A program made the translations under genes and the position numbers. Below, in pieces: positions 39,844 through 48,050 of a DNA stretch of 52,707 nt. This DNA is from Acidobacteriota bacterium (GTDB lineage Bacteria > Acidobacteriota > Vicinamibacteria > Vicinamibacterales > UBA8438): the NCBI GenBank assembly GCA_009861545.1, contig VXME01000157.1:18735-71441 (forward strand), read 5' to 3'. How positions within the stretch are numbered: position 1 is the stretch's first letter; each line of letters begins with the position of its first letter. The notes under the pieces are model-generated. The model was given only the letters and a program-made list of their open reading frames with translations. It did no database searches and was not told where the DNA came from.

Positions 39844-42800
39844 TTAGAAGTCGTAGCCTATCCAGATCGACATGCGCACCTTGCGGAAGTAGTCACTGCC
39901 GCGCAGGAAGCCGGCGAACTGCGCCTCGGTCGCGAAAACCGTGTCTTCCCACTCCCGATTGAAGAGCGTCGGCCATGTCCAGTCGATGTGGACGGGGAAA
40001 CCGATGGCGAACGTCGTGAGACCGAAGCCGTACGAGGCGCGTGCGTTGTTGAGACGGAACCCCTTGATCGGGACGGGCAGACCGAAGACCGGCTCCGAGG
40101 CCTGCCCCTCGACGTTCGCCAGGTAGTTCGCGCGGTAGCCGGTGATCGGTCGCACCCATTCGTCGCCCGTGGACCACAGGTTCCAGGGCTGACCGGCAAT
40201 GGCCGCCGCGCCGATGTTGAAGAAGAAGGTGCCCCGGATGCCGCCCAGGATGCCGATGGGCGTCGCCATCGCCTCGACGAGGGGAAAGCGCAGCTCGACG
40301 TTGCCGAAGAACGCCTTGTGGCCGAGGAAGTGCAGGTAGTCGTAGCCGCGCATCTCGGACTGGCCGCCGAAGAAGATGAAGTCGGGGAAGTCGCCCCAAC
40401 TGTTGAACGCGCGCCCGCGAAACGCCAGGACCCCGTTCTCGGCGACCCGCAGGTAGTAGCGGGCATCGAGATCGACGGTCTGGCGCGACAGAAACCCGCC
40501 GAACCCGGGCGCGTACTCGTAGCCGGCCATCACCGTGTTGCCGGCGACCGGGCCGTACTCCCGGAAGACGGTCGTCTCCTGGAAGAAGCGGGTGCCGAAC
40601 GGCATGAACGAGCCGTCGCGGAAGAGCGTGGTTCCGAACTGTTGTTGTTGAAACGCGTCCGACTGCGCCTGCAGCGCCTCGTTGGCGAACGTCTCGTTGA
40701 AGTTGTAGACGCCCGCGGAGAACTCGACCCGCCGGAAGCGGTCGAGCGGATAGATGCCGATGGCGCTGCCGCCGTTCGACCGCCGCGTGGCGATGGCGTC
40801 GTCGCGGCTCAGGAAAGCCAGGCTGGGAGCGAAGTACGCCCCGAGACCGTAGAAATACTGCTCGGACGAGATGCCCTGCAGGGCGTACTGCAGCCGGCCG
40901 GCCAGGTTCACGTATGACGCACCGTAGGTGCGGTAGGTCTGGATGGAGTAGGCCTGGATGTTGAACACCTGGTCGCCGAGCACGTCGGCAAAGCTGATCA
41001 TCGTGCCGCCGAGCACGTCGCCGCTATTGGTCAGGCCGACGCCGAAGTTCGGCCGGCCCTGCATGTACATGTTCTCGAACCGGCCCTTGCGCCGCGAGTT
41101 GGCGGGATTCAGGGTGTGGGTCAGCGGCGCCTGGAAGTCGATCAGCGGGCCCGGCCCGCCGAAATCGGTGGCGTCGGCCGTATAGAGCGGCTCGTCGTAC
41201 TCGATGGTGTACAGCCCGTACTCCGCCCTGAAATAGGTGATGAACCCGATGCGTGGCAGGTCGGATTCTTCATCCGGCGAGAGGACGACCGGATTGACCA
41301 CGCCGGTCGCATTGTCCGTGAGCTGGTGCAGCGCGCCGTTCTCGAGATCGAGTGTCCAGAGATTGAAGATCTCGCCGTCGCGGGCCGTCTCCGGGTCGAT
41401 CGGCTGCGTCGGATCGACCGCGGTCGAGGCGAACACGATGGTACGCTCGTCGATGAACTGCCCGCCGGCTTCGTCATGCGTTCCGAAGGTCAGTTGCCGG
41501 CGCTGTCCGGTCTCCCGATCGAGCCGGAACAGCTTGTTGTTGCCGCTGACGCGCGCCAGATAGACCACCGAGCGGCCGTCCGGCGAGTAGAACGGCGCGT
41601 AGTCGGCCAGCGCGCTGTTCGTCAGGTTGGTGATCTCCTCGGTCTCCAGGTCGATCTCGTAGATGTCGCCCACGGCGCGGTTCAGCGCGGCGAAGACCAC
41701 CGAGCGGCCGTCCGGCGAGAAGTCGGGCGATTCCGGCTCGTCGACCACCTCGAGATCGATCAGCCGCTCGATCTCGCGCGTGACGATGTTCTGGACAGCG
41801 AGCGCCTTGCCCTTGCCGTGGCGCACGATGTACGCGATTCGGTCGCCGTCCGGCGACCACGACATCCAGGGCACGGTGTTCCAGCGGGGAGTCTGGGCGA
41901 TGTAGTCGAACCCGAACTCCTGGTCGAATCCCTCCGTCAGGTTCAGGATGACCTCACCCGTCCGGGACGACAGCAGCACGATGTCGGCCTCCCGGTCCTT
42001 CCGGTTGACCGCAATCGCCGCGATCACCTCGCCCGAGGGAGACGCCTCGAGCGAGTAGACCACCGGATAGCGGCTCCGCAGGGGATCGGGAGCGAGATTG
42101 CGCCCGTAGTCGGTCGGGCGCTCCTTGTCGCGAAACGCCTCGAACCGGTCGTCGAGATAGGACTTGAACGCGTCGTCCCATTCCTCCGCCTCGAGGTCGA
42201 ACGCTTCCTCGTAGGGGTCCTCGCCGCCGCCGATCGCATTGCGCCGGAGCGCGAAGAGGAACTGCCGGATCCCTTCGAGTCCCCAGCGCTCGTCGATGAA
42301 CTCGAAGACGGCGTGGCCCAGGTTGTAGACCACGCGTCCGCTCGCGAAGCCGCCGTAGCCCTGGAACTCCGTCATGGACGGCACGATGTCGGCGACCGCC
42401 ACGTCCCGGACCTGCATCAGGTCGAGCGGACGCCAGACGCCGGCCATGAACTCGGCGAGTCCTTCGTCGACCCACAGCGGGACCGTCTGCCGGATCATGG
42501 ACCGCGGGATGATGTCGAACTCGAAGATGTGGGTCAGCTCGTGCGTGATGAGGCGGTAGAGTCCGTCGGGCGGCTCGTCGATGGGCAGCGCGATGCGGTT
42601 GCGGTAGGGCTCGGCGAACGCCCCGACCCCTTCCGGGCTGGCGCCGGGGAAGATGTTCTGCTGCTCGAACTCGCTGTGCGTCTTGAAGACCACGAGGGGG
42701 ACGCTGAACGCCAGATCGTGACGCAGGTCGGCGCTGAGCTGCTGGTACGCGCTCTCGGCGTAGGCGGCCACGCGCTCGAGGTGCTCCTCGAGCTCCGGGT

Positions 42801-42987
42801 AGTAGTAGATGTCGAAGTGGTCCGTCGTATAGATGTGCCAGTCGAACTTGTCCCACTTGACGCGGTTCTTGCCGTAGTACGGCGCAAACTGCTGAGCGGC
42901 GGCCGGCGCGGCGATCGCCGCGATGAGCAGCGCGACCAGCGCGGTCATCCACCGTCGGGATTGGCGTTCGGGGTGGTTGCGGATCAT
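39844..42987 (-). CDS. Gluzincin peptidase-like / beta-propeller / outer-membrane barrel protein
   Basis: 1047 residues with a signal peptide (ALVALLIAAIAAPAAAQ). Residues ~45-290 resemble a peptidase-MA gluzincin: HELTH at 149-153 and the third ligand E175 in WVDEGLAEF. Residues ~300-620 are PD40/TolB-like propeller repeats with SWSPDGDRIAYI, FSPDGRSVVFAAL and YSPDGRSVVYLA. The C-terminal ~400 residues are aromatic/Gly-rich strands ending in WIGYDF, a typical outer-membrane barrel terminal residue. The likely picture is a surface-exposed or periplasmic peptidase anchored by its own barrel. Convergent with the TPR protein, gap 6 bases. Confidence 0.8.
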   Translation of the reverse strand: MIRNHPERQSRRWMTALVALLIAAIAAPAAAQQFAPYYGKNRVKWDKFDWHIYTTDHFDIYYYPELEEHLERVAAYAESAYQQLSADLRHDLAFSVPLVVFKTHSEFEQQNIFPGASPEGVGAFAEPYRNRIALPIDEPPDGLYRLITHELTHIFEFDIIPRSMIRQTVPLWVDEGLAEFMAGVWRPLDLMQVRDVAVADIVPSMTEFQGYGGFASGRVVYNLGHAVFEFIDERWGLEGIRQFLFALRRNAIGGGEDPYEEAFDLEAEEWDDAFKSYLDDRFEAFRDKERPTDYGRNLAPDPLRSRYPVVYSLEASPSGEVIAAIAVNRKDREADIVLLSSRTGEVILNLTEGFDQEFGFDYIAQTPRWNTVPWMSWSPDGDRIAYIVRHGKGKALAVQNIVTREIERLIDLEVVDEPESPDFSPDGRSVVFAALNRAVGDIYEIDLETEEITNLTNSALADYAPFYSPDGRSVVYLARVSGNNKLFRLDRETGQRRQLTFGTHDEAGGQFIDERTIVFASTAVDPTQPIDPETARDGEIFNLWTLDLENGALHQLTDNATGVVNPVVLSPDEESDLPRIGFITYFRAEYGLYTIEYDEPLYTADATDFGGPGPLIDFQAPLTHTLNPANSRRKGRFENMYMQGRPNFGVGLTNSGDVLGGTMISFADVLGDQVFNIQAYSIQTYRTYGASYVNLAGRLQYALQGISSEQYFYGLGAYFAPSLAFLSRDDAIATRRSNGGSAIGIYPLDRFRRVEFSAGVYNFNETFANEALQAQSDAFQQQQFGTTLFRDGSFMPFGTRFFQETTVFREYGPVAGNTVMAGYEYAPGFGGFLSRQTVDLDARYYLRVAENGVLAFRGRAFNSWGDFPDFIFFGGQSEMRGYDYLHFLGHKAFFGNVELRFPLVEAMATPIGILGGIRGTFFFNIGAAAIAGQPWNLWSTGDEWVRPITGYRANYLANVEGQASEPVFGLPVPIKGFRLNNARASYGFGLTTFAIGFPVHIDWTWPTLFNREWEDTVFATEAQFAGFLRGSDYFRKVRMSIWIGYDF

Positions 42988-43046
42988 GTGAACCTCACGG
43001 CGGCCGGCGGGCCGGGTGGCTTGGCCGATGGACAGCACCTTCAGCC

Positions 43047-43075
43047 ATCTTATCCCCTGGTCCGGCCGCCGGCAA
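43047..43075 (-). promoter_or_regulatory. Sigma-70-type promoter of the gluzincin/barrel gene
   Basis: On the minus strand: TTGCCG (43075-43070), a 17-base spacer and TAAGAT (43052-43047). The -35 is identical to that of the PFOR promoter. The leader would be about 50 nt, with GTGAGG shortly before the ATG at 42987. Confidence 0.55.
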
Positions 43076-43206
43076 TTGCAGGAATCTTCGGAAGCAAGGC
43101 GCGTGCCGCTCTTGCGCGCGGGGGGGCGGACGAGACTGTCGCCTGCCGGTGACGCCGGCGCACTCGCAGGGGGACACTGCGCGCGGAAGCGGGTTCGCCG
43201 GGTCCC

Positions 43207-43236
43207 TTGAGATTCACCCGTCGCAGGCGTTAATCT
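43207..43236 (+). promoter_or_regulatory. Putative promoter of the TlpA-like gene
   Basis: TTGAGA (43207-43212), an 18-base spacer and TAATCT (43231-43236). The leader would be about 85 nt and ends with GGAGAGG before ATG 43331. Confidence 0.45.
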
Positions 43237-43330
43237 GGAGGTGGGCGACGGGTGGCGCCGTCGCTTACCCGCCCGTGAAGGCCGGACGCGGTCCCGGGAC
43301 GGGCAGGGCGCCGATTCAGCAGGAGAGGAT

Positions 43331-43894
43331 ATGACAGCCAGGCGGTGGATCGTAGCAATCGGTGCGGCGTTCGCCCTCGCGTTCCTGACGCTGCCGGCGG
43401 TGCGCAGCGCCCCGTTGCTCTCGTTTGCGCCCTTCGAGCGCGGCACGACCCAGGAGGGACGCTGCGACGCCGACGCCAAGCCCGCGCCGCTCGACTTCAC
43501 GCTACGCGACATCGACGGCAACGCGGTGAACCTGGCGGAGCTCAAGGGCAATGTCATACTCTTGAACTTCTGGGCCACCTGGTGCGGTCCCTGCAAGATC
43601 GAGATTCCCTGGTTCGTCGAGTTCCAGCGCCGGTACAGGGACGACGGGCTCGTCGTGCTCGGACTCTCCGTGGACGACACTCCCGAGCAGATCAGGCCCT
43701 TCGCCGCCCAGTTCCAGGTCAACTACCCGATGCTGGTGGGGCTCGGGCGGGAGGATTTTCACCAGGAAGCGTACGGGCCGATCTGGGGCTTGCCGGTCAC
43801 TTTTTTCATCGATCGGGACGGTACCCTGTGCCGTACGCACATGGGCATCGCCACGCGCGAAGCGTTTCAGCGAGACATCGAGGCGTTGCTGTAG
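43331..43894 (+). CDS. TlpA/ResA-like periplasmic thioredoxin
   Basis: 187 residues with an N-terminal anchor or signal peptide (WIVAIGAAFALAFLTLPAV) and a thioredoxin-fold domain. The active site is WCGPCK with Cys85 and Cys88, the upstream strand motif is LKGNVILLNFWAT, and the cis-Pro segment is WGLPVTFFIDRDG. TlpA/ResA-type proteins reduce disulfides in the periplasm, often for cytochrome c maturation. No cytochrome genes are nearby, so the client is unknown. ATG 43331 follows GGAGAGG. Confidence 0.92.
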   Translation: MTARRWIVAIGAAFALAFLTLPAVRSAPLLSFAPFERGTTQEGRCDADAKPAPLDFTLRDIDGNAVNLAELKGNVILLNFWATWCGPCKIEIPWFVEFQRRYRDDGLVVLGLSVDDTPEQIRPFAAQFQVNYPMLVGLGREDFHQEAYGPIWGLPVTFFIDRDGTLCRTHMGIATREAFQRDIEALL

Positions 43895-43953
43895 CGGACG
43901 GCCGACGGCGCGGCGTGCCGGACGCGGTTCCGGCCGGGAATTCCGCGCGGCTG

Positions 43954-43959
43954 TAGTAT
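43954..43959 (+). promoter_or_regulatory. -10 element of a probable leaderless small gene
   Basis: TAGTAT ends eight bases before ATG 43968 with no ribosome-binding site between, so the mRNA likely starts at the start codon. Confidence 0.4.
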
Positions 43960-43967
43960 CATTCCGT

Positions 43968-44192
43968 ATGCTCAAAGGATTCGAGCACGCTCGGCTTGCG
44001 TGCGGGTGCCGTGTCAGCTTTCGTGATGGTGTCGAGGGCAGTCCGGTGACCGTGGTGATCGACCGCAAGGGGCCGGCGTGCCGGGTCCCCGTCCACGTGG
44101 GCGGTTTGCCGGTCTACGACCACCGCGAAGCGCTCCGCCCGCCGACCAGGCTGATTCCGCCCATCGAGGGCGACTACGAAGAGGAAGGTTAG
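43968..44192 (+). CDS. Small hypothetical protein with conserved-looking cysteines
   Basis: 74 residues, not recognised. An N-terminal CGC (residues 12-14, LACGCRVSFRDG) and a later Cys in KGPACRVPVHVGG could bind a metal or form a disulfide, and the C-terminal EGDYEEEG is acidic. No signal peptide. It is followed 34 bases later by a second small Cys-containing protein. Leaderless-type promoter upstream supports expression. Confidence 0.55.
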   Translation: MLKGFEHARLACGCRVSFRDGVEGSPVTVVIDRKGPACRVPVHVGGLPVYDHREALRPPTRLIPPIEGDYEEEG

Positions 44193-44226
44193 GCGAGTCG
44201 CCGCGGAGCGCCTGCCGTTGAGCCCG

Positions 44227-44529
44227 ATGTCGCAGCTCTCCTCCGAGTTCGAGTTCGGTTGTCCTTGTTGCGGCGCGATTCTGGTGGTCGACGCCAAGCT
44301 GCGGCGTCTGATCTCGCATCGCCAGCCCCCGCGCGAGGACGTACCGGAACTCGGTGACGCGCAGCGCATTCTGGCCGCCGCCGCCGCGCGCCGGGAGGCG
44401 ATCTTCGAACGCTCGGTCGCCGATGAGAAAGGGCGTAGCGATGCGCTGTCGAAGCGCTTCGACGAGGCGCTGAAGCAGGCGCGCGCCGAGCCGGTCTCCC
44501 GGCCGGCGCGAGATTTCGACCTCGACTAG
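44227..44529 (+). CDS. Small zinc-ribbon-like protein
   Basis: About 100 residues from ATG 44227 (an in-frame TTG at 44218 is possible). The N-terminal GCPCCGAILVVDAKLRR contains a CxCC motif resembling one half of a zinc ribbon. The rest is a charged helix with Ala/Glu/Arg (AAAARREAIFERSVADEKG) and a C-terminal acidic tail. Only one Cys pair is visible, so a complete zinc site would need a partner or dimerisation. Function unknown. Confidence 0.55.
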   Translation: MSQLSSEFEFGCPCCGAILVVDAKLRRLISHRQPPREDVPELGDAQRILAAAAARREAIFERSVADEKGRSDALSKRFDEALKQARAEPVSRPARDFDLD

Positions 44530-44535
44530 AGCCTG

Positions 44536-44560
44536 GCCGCAGAACGCAGCGGCGCGAAGT
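44536..44560 (+). repeat. Intergenic 25-bp repeat, copy 1
   Basis: This 25-base sequence recurs at 52657-52681: the first 16 bases are identical and seven of the last nine match. It lies in the gap between the zinc-ribbon-like gene and the DUF72 gene. Confidence 0.5.
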
Positions 44561-44606
44561 CTGTCGCGCCCGAAGGAGCGCCCGCGGCCGGCCGGCCCTT
44601 CCCCGA

Positions 44607-45317
44607 ATGCCTCGCTACCGGGTCGGTACCTCCGGCTACAACTACCCCGAGTGGAAGGGCTCCTTCTACCCGGAGAAGTTTCCGCAGAAAAAGATGCTCC
44701 CGTACTACGCGGAGCGGCTGGACACGGTCGAGATCAACTACACGTTCTATCGCCTGCCGACCCAGCGGCTACTCGCGGGCTGGTCGGCCGTGACGCCGGC
44801 CGGCTTCCGCTTTACGCTCAAGGCGCCGCGCCGCATCACGCACGAGGCGCGGTTGGCCGACTGCGCCGAGATCACGCGCGCATTCTGCGGCGCCGCGGCG
44901 ACCCTCGGCGACAAGCGCGGGGCGCTGCTGTTCCAGCTTCCCCCGTGGTTCCGCAAGAACGTCGACGTGCTCGCGCGATTCCTCGACACTCTGCCGCCGG
45001 ACGCCCGCGCGGCCTTCGAGTTCAGGCACGCCTCGTGGCACGACCCGGCGGTCACGGAGCTTCTGGCCGCGCACGGGGCGGCGCTGTGCATCGCCGACAG
45101 TGAGCGACTGCGGACGCCGATTCACGTGACCGCCCGGCACGGCTATTTCAGGCTGCGTGACCAGGGGTACGGCGACGCCGACCTCGCCCGGTGGGCCGAG
45201 ACGATCACCGGCAGCACCGGTGATTGTCAAGAGGTCTACGTCTACTTCAAGCACGAGGAGCGCGGGGCGGGACCCGACTTCGCGAAGCGTCTGCTCGAAC
45301 GCCTGGCTCCGGGCTGA
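44607..45317 (+). CDS. DUF72 (YecE-like) protein
   Basis: 236 residues of the DUF72/YecE family, predicted TIM-barrel-like. The N-terminal signature RVGTSGYNYPEWKGSFYPEKFP, the middle EINYTFYRLP and FTLKAPRRITHEARL are diagnostic. Later family segments are AFEFRHASWHDP and the C-terminal EVYVYFKHEERG. Some genes of this family lie by peroxidase or restriction genes, but the function is unknown. No ribosome-binding site or clear -10 precedes the ATG. Confidence 0.9.
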   Translation: MPRYRVGTSGYNYPEWKGSFYPEKFPQKKMLPYYAERLDTVEINYTFYRLPTQRLLAGWSAVTPAGFRFTLKAPRRITHEARLADCAEITRAFCGAAATLGDKRGALLFQLPPWFRKNVDVLARFLDTLPPDARAAFEFRHASWHDPAVTELLAAHGAALCIADSERLRTPIHVTARHGYFRLRDQGYGDADLARWAETITGSTGDCQEVYVYFKHEERGAGPDFAKRLLERLAPG

Positions 45318-45338
45318 GCGCGGGTGCGAGACCCGGCG

Positions 45339-46322
45339 TCAGCGGAGATGGCGGCGCGCGAAGTCGATCGCCGTCCGTTCGGCCCAGTACCCGTCGAAGC
45401 CGGGGGTCGGATCCGCGTAGTAGCCGCAGTGCCCGCCGTGGCGCGTGATGGCAGTGGTGAGGTTCGGATTCGCGGCCGCCGCCGGGTCCCGAAACTGCTC
45501 GGGAGGCACGAAGGGGTCGTCCTCGGCGCTGATGATCAGCGTCGGCGCCGCGATGCGGTCGACGACCCGCAGGCTGCTGGCCCGGTGGTAGTAGTCCGCG
45601 GCGTCCCGGAACCCGTGGTGCGGCGCCGTGAACGCATCGTCGAACTCGCGGACGGTGCGGATTCGGTCGAGCGCGCCGAGGTTGAACGCGCCGGGCAGGA
45701 CGTTCGCCTTTCGCCGCATGCGGCGCTTCAGGTTGCGCACGAAGTTCCACTGATAGATGGCGTTCGGCCGTCGCTCGAGCGCGTCCACGCACCGTCCCAG
45801 ATCCATGGTCGGCGAGATGGCGCAGACCGCGCGCAGGGCGGGCGGGGGCGCCGTGCCGGCCAGCCGCAGCCCGAGGTTGCCGCCCAGGGAGTACCCCACC
45901 ACGGCGATGGCCGGCAGGCGGTCCACCTCGGTCAGCTCGCGAATGACCGCGGCGGGATCGGACGAGAGTCCGGAGTGGTAGAGGCCTTGCGACAGATGCT
46001 CGGTATCCCCGCAGTTGCGCTGGTTGAGCAGCACCACGTTGAGGCCGGCGGTGAACGCCTTGTCCGCCAGCCCGCGCATGTAGTGCGCGTTGCTCGAGCC
46101 CTCGAGACCGTGCAGCGCCAGCAGCGTGGGCCGCGCCGACGGCGACCGCTGCCAGTGACAGTGCGCCAGCACGCGTGCGTCCGGGGCGACGTCGAAGTAG
46201 CGCCGCACCGGCGCCGGCAACCGCGGAAAGTGCCGCGGTCTGGCCCACGTGTAGAGGGTCATCCTGTGCCCGCCGTCGAGACCGCGGGCCGGTAGGAACG
46301 CACGAGGGATATCCACGTTCAT
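45339..46322 (-). CDS. YheT-like alpha/beta hydrolase
   Basis: 327 residues of the AB hydrolase-4 (YheT) family. The nucleophile elbow is GYSLGGN, the oxyanion region ALHGLEGSSNAHYM, the Asp is likely in ISAEDDPFVPP, and the catalytic His in TRHGGHCGYY. Members are proposed esterases or lipases with poorly known substrates. Its start is ten bases after the stop of the membrane protein upstream, suggesting an operon. ATG 46322 was chosen as the first Met giving the family N terminus. Confidence 0.9.
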   Translation of the reverse strand: MNVDIPRAFLPARGLDGGHRMTLYTWARPRHFPRLPAPVRRYFDVAPDARVLAHCHWQRSPSARPTLLALHGLEGSSNAHYMRGLADKAFTAGLNVVLLNQRNCGDTEHLSQGLYHSGLSSDPAAVIRELTEVDRLPAIAVVGYSLGGNLGLRLAGTAPPPALRAVCAISPTMDLGRCVDALERRPNAIYQWNFVRNLKRRMRRKANVLPGAFNLGALDRIRTVREFDDAFTAPHHGFRDAADYYHRASSLRVVDRIAAPTLIISAEDDPFVPPEQFRDPAAAANPNLTTAITRHGGHCGYYADPTPGFDGYWAERTAIDFARRHLR

Positions 46323-46332
46323 GCGCGCCGGT

Positions 46333-47904
46333 TCAATCCCCGTCGCTCCGGGAATCGCGCCGCGCCATCCGGGCGTCGTCGCGCAGATCGTACACCGCGA
46401 ACCGATCGTTCCGGTGCACCAGCGGCAGGTCGATGGCGTGCTCCGTGATGAGGTAATCGAGGTCGTGGCGTTTGGCGAGCCAGCGCGCATGGGCCGCCTC
46501 GAGCGCTGCGAAGTCGCCGAGCTCGGCGATGCGGCTGCTGATGCGTGCGGCGATGGCTCTCGAATATATGGCGATGCCGATGTCCTTGACCGATTCGAGG
46601 TAGACATCGCGACTGGCGGCCGCCCGGACGCTCGATCCGTAGCGCCAGGCGTGCCCCGGATCGGTCAGGAAGTTGGTGCCCACGGGGCGTTCGCCGGCCC
46701 ATCGCATCACGTCGGTCCACTCCGACGCCGGCAGGTCGATCTCGATCAGCGGGTGGTCGGCGCGTTCGACGAACGTCACGTAGCCTCCGCGCGCCAGGGA
46801 CGCGAGAACGATCAGGACGATGGCGGCGCGGCGCACGCGCGGCTGGAGCAGACGGGCGGCCGTCGACCGGAGGAGCCCGTGCCCGCGAACTGCCAGGGGG
46901 CTCTCGACCACGAGCCACGCCGCGTAGGCGATGGCAACGACGTCGAGCAGCCAGAAGATCCGGCTGAACTGCAACTGGACGACGAGCGCCACGCCGATGG
47001 AGGCCAGCGGAACCGAGACGAGAAAGAGCGCCAGAAGCACCAGGCAGCCGGCGACGATTCCCGTCTCCCGACGGGTGGCCACGCCGAGCGACAGGCGATA
47101 GTCGTAGACGGCGGCGATGATCGCCGTCAGGCCCAGGTTGGCGAACCAGGTCATCATCGGCCACTGCGTCGCCAGCAGATAGTCCTTGGATTCCAGCAGC
47201 GTGCTCCAGGCCGGGCTCATCACGTCGAGTTGCTCGCGGAACCCGCCGACCAGGAGCACGACGGTCACCGGCAGCAGCGCGGCGACCACGATGAGGATCG
47301 GCCGGCGGGCCGCGGGGTCGGCCACCAGGCCGGCCACGCCGACCAGCATCACGAACCACAGCGCGGTCGTCGGATGGAACAGGCAGGCGCCGGCGACGGC
47401 CGCCACTGCGCCGACCATGTGGCCGCGAAGGAAGAGGCCCACCGCCAGCAGCCCGACGGCGAAGCCGAGTTGCCGGGGATGCAGGAACGCCTCGATCGAG
47501 TTGACGGCCGTGTCCGGAATCCGATGGCGCAGCGTCAGAGCCGCGGCGAGCGCGGCAACGCCCCACCAGGTCCGATACAGCGAACGTCCCAGGACCACGC
47601 ACGCGGCGTAGAGCAGAGCCAGCCCCGCCAGGTAGGCGGCGAAGAATGCGACCGGCAGACTCTGGCCGCTCAGCCTGACGAGGGGCGCGAACCAGTCGTC
47701 GAATGCGAGCAACCGGTTCTGGACGGCGAGCAGCGCCGCATCGTGCGGAAAGAGGCCCGGCTCGAGGTTCTGCAGGACGATGGGAATGTAGAAGGCCTGG
47801 TCGGAAACGCCATAGCGGTAGCCGCCCACGTTGAGCAGCGCCAGCAGGCAGAAGGCCGGAGCACCCAGGGAGAGAGCGACGCGGCGGACAGTGGTCGGTT
47901 GCAT
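46333..47904 (-). CDS. Polytopic membrane protein, GT-C-like (possibly DUF6798-type)
   Basis: 523 residues with about ten to twelve predicted membrane segments in the N-terminal two-thirds and a soluble C-terminal domain (from about 370). The N-terminal layout with FDDWFAP and the charged loop before helix 3 resembles GT-C glycosyltransferases or related exporters; I recall a similar family named DUF6798 but cannot confirm it. No sugar-nucleotide motif is visible. It precedes the YheT-like gene. Confidence 0.6.
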   Translation of the reverse strand: MQPTTVRRVALSLGAPAFCLLALLNVGGYRYGVSDQAFYIPIVLQNLEPGLFPHDAALLAVQNRLLAFDDWFAPLVRLSGQSLPVAFFAAYLAGLALLYAACVVLGRSLYRTWWGVAALAAALTLRHRIPDTAVNSIEAFLHPRQLGFAVGLLAVGLFLRGHMVGAVAAVAGACLFHPTTALWFVMLVGVAGLVADPAARRPILIVVAALLPVTVVLLVGGFREQLDVMSPAWSTLLESKDYLLATQWPMMTWFANLGLTAIIAAVYDYRLSLGVATRRETGIVAGCLVLLALFLVSVPLASIGVALVVQLQFSRIFWLLDVVAIAYAAWLVVESPLAVRGHGLLRSTAARLLQPRVRRAAIVLIVLASLARGGYVTFVERADHPLIEIDLPASEWTDVMRWAGERPVGTNFLTDPGHAWRYGSSVRAAASRDVYLESVKDIGIAIYSRAIAARISSRIAELGDFAALEAAHARWLAKRHDLDYLITEHAIDLPLVHRNDRFAVYDLRDDARMARRDSRSDGD

Positions 47905-48034
47905 GTCTCGATGGTCGGCGAGGGGACATAGGGCTTATCGACACGACACGAAGTTTCGTGCAGGGACGAATTTTGCCGAATCCCGTCGCGCGGCCGGGCG
48001 GCGTTCGTTGCCGGGCGGGCTCCGGCGGGGTGTG

Positions 48035-48043
48035 TGGCATAAT
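48035..48043 (+). promoter_or_regulatory. Extended -10 of a probable leaderless yvcK transcript
   Basis: TGGCATAAT is an extended -10 (TGnTATAAT with C for the first T). It overlaps the ATG at 48042 and lies seven bases before GTG 48051, which points to GTG 48051 as the true start of a leaderless mRNA. Confidence 0.5.
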
Positions 48044-48050
48044 GCGCCGC

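Larger units (their letters stand above)
42988..43330. other. 343-base intergenic region with two divergent promoters
   Basis: This gap separates the minus-strand gluzincin/barrel gene from the plus-strand TlpA-like gene. It holds a minus-strand promoter (43047-43075) and a plus-strand promoter (43207-43236), reported separately. I see no open frame with a ribosome-binding site, no tRNA and no repeat in the remainder. Confidence 0.6.
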
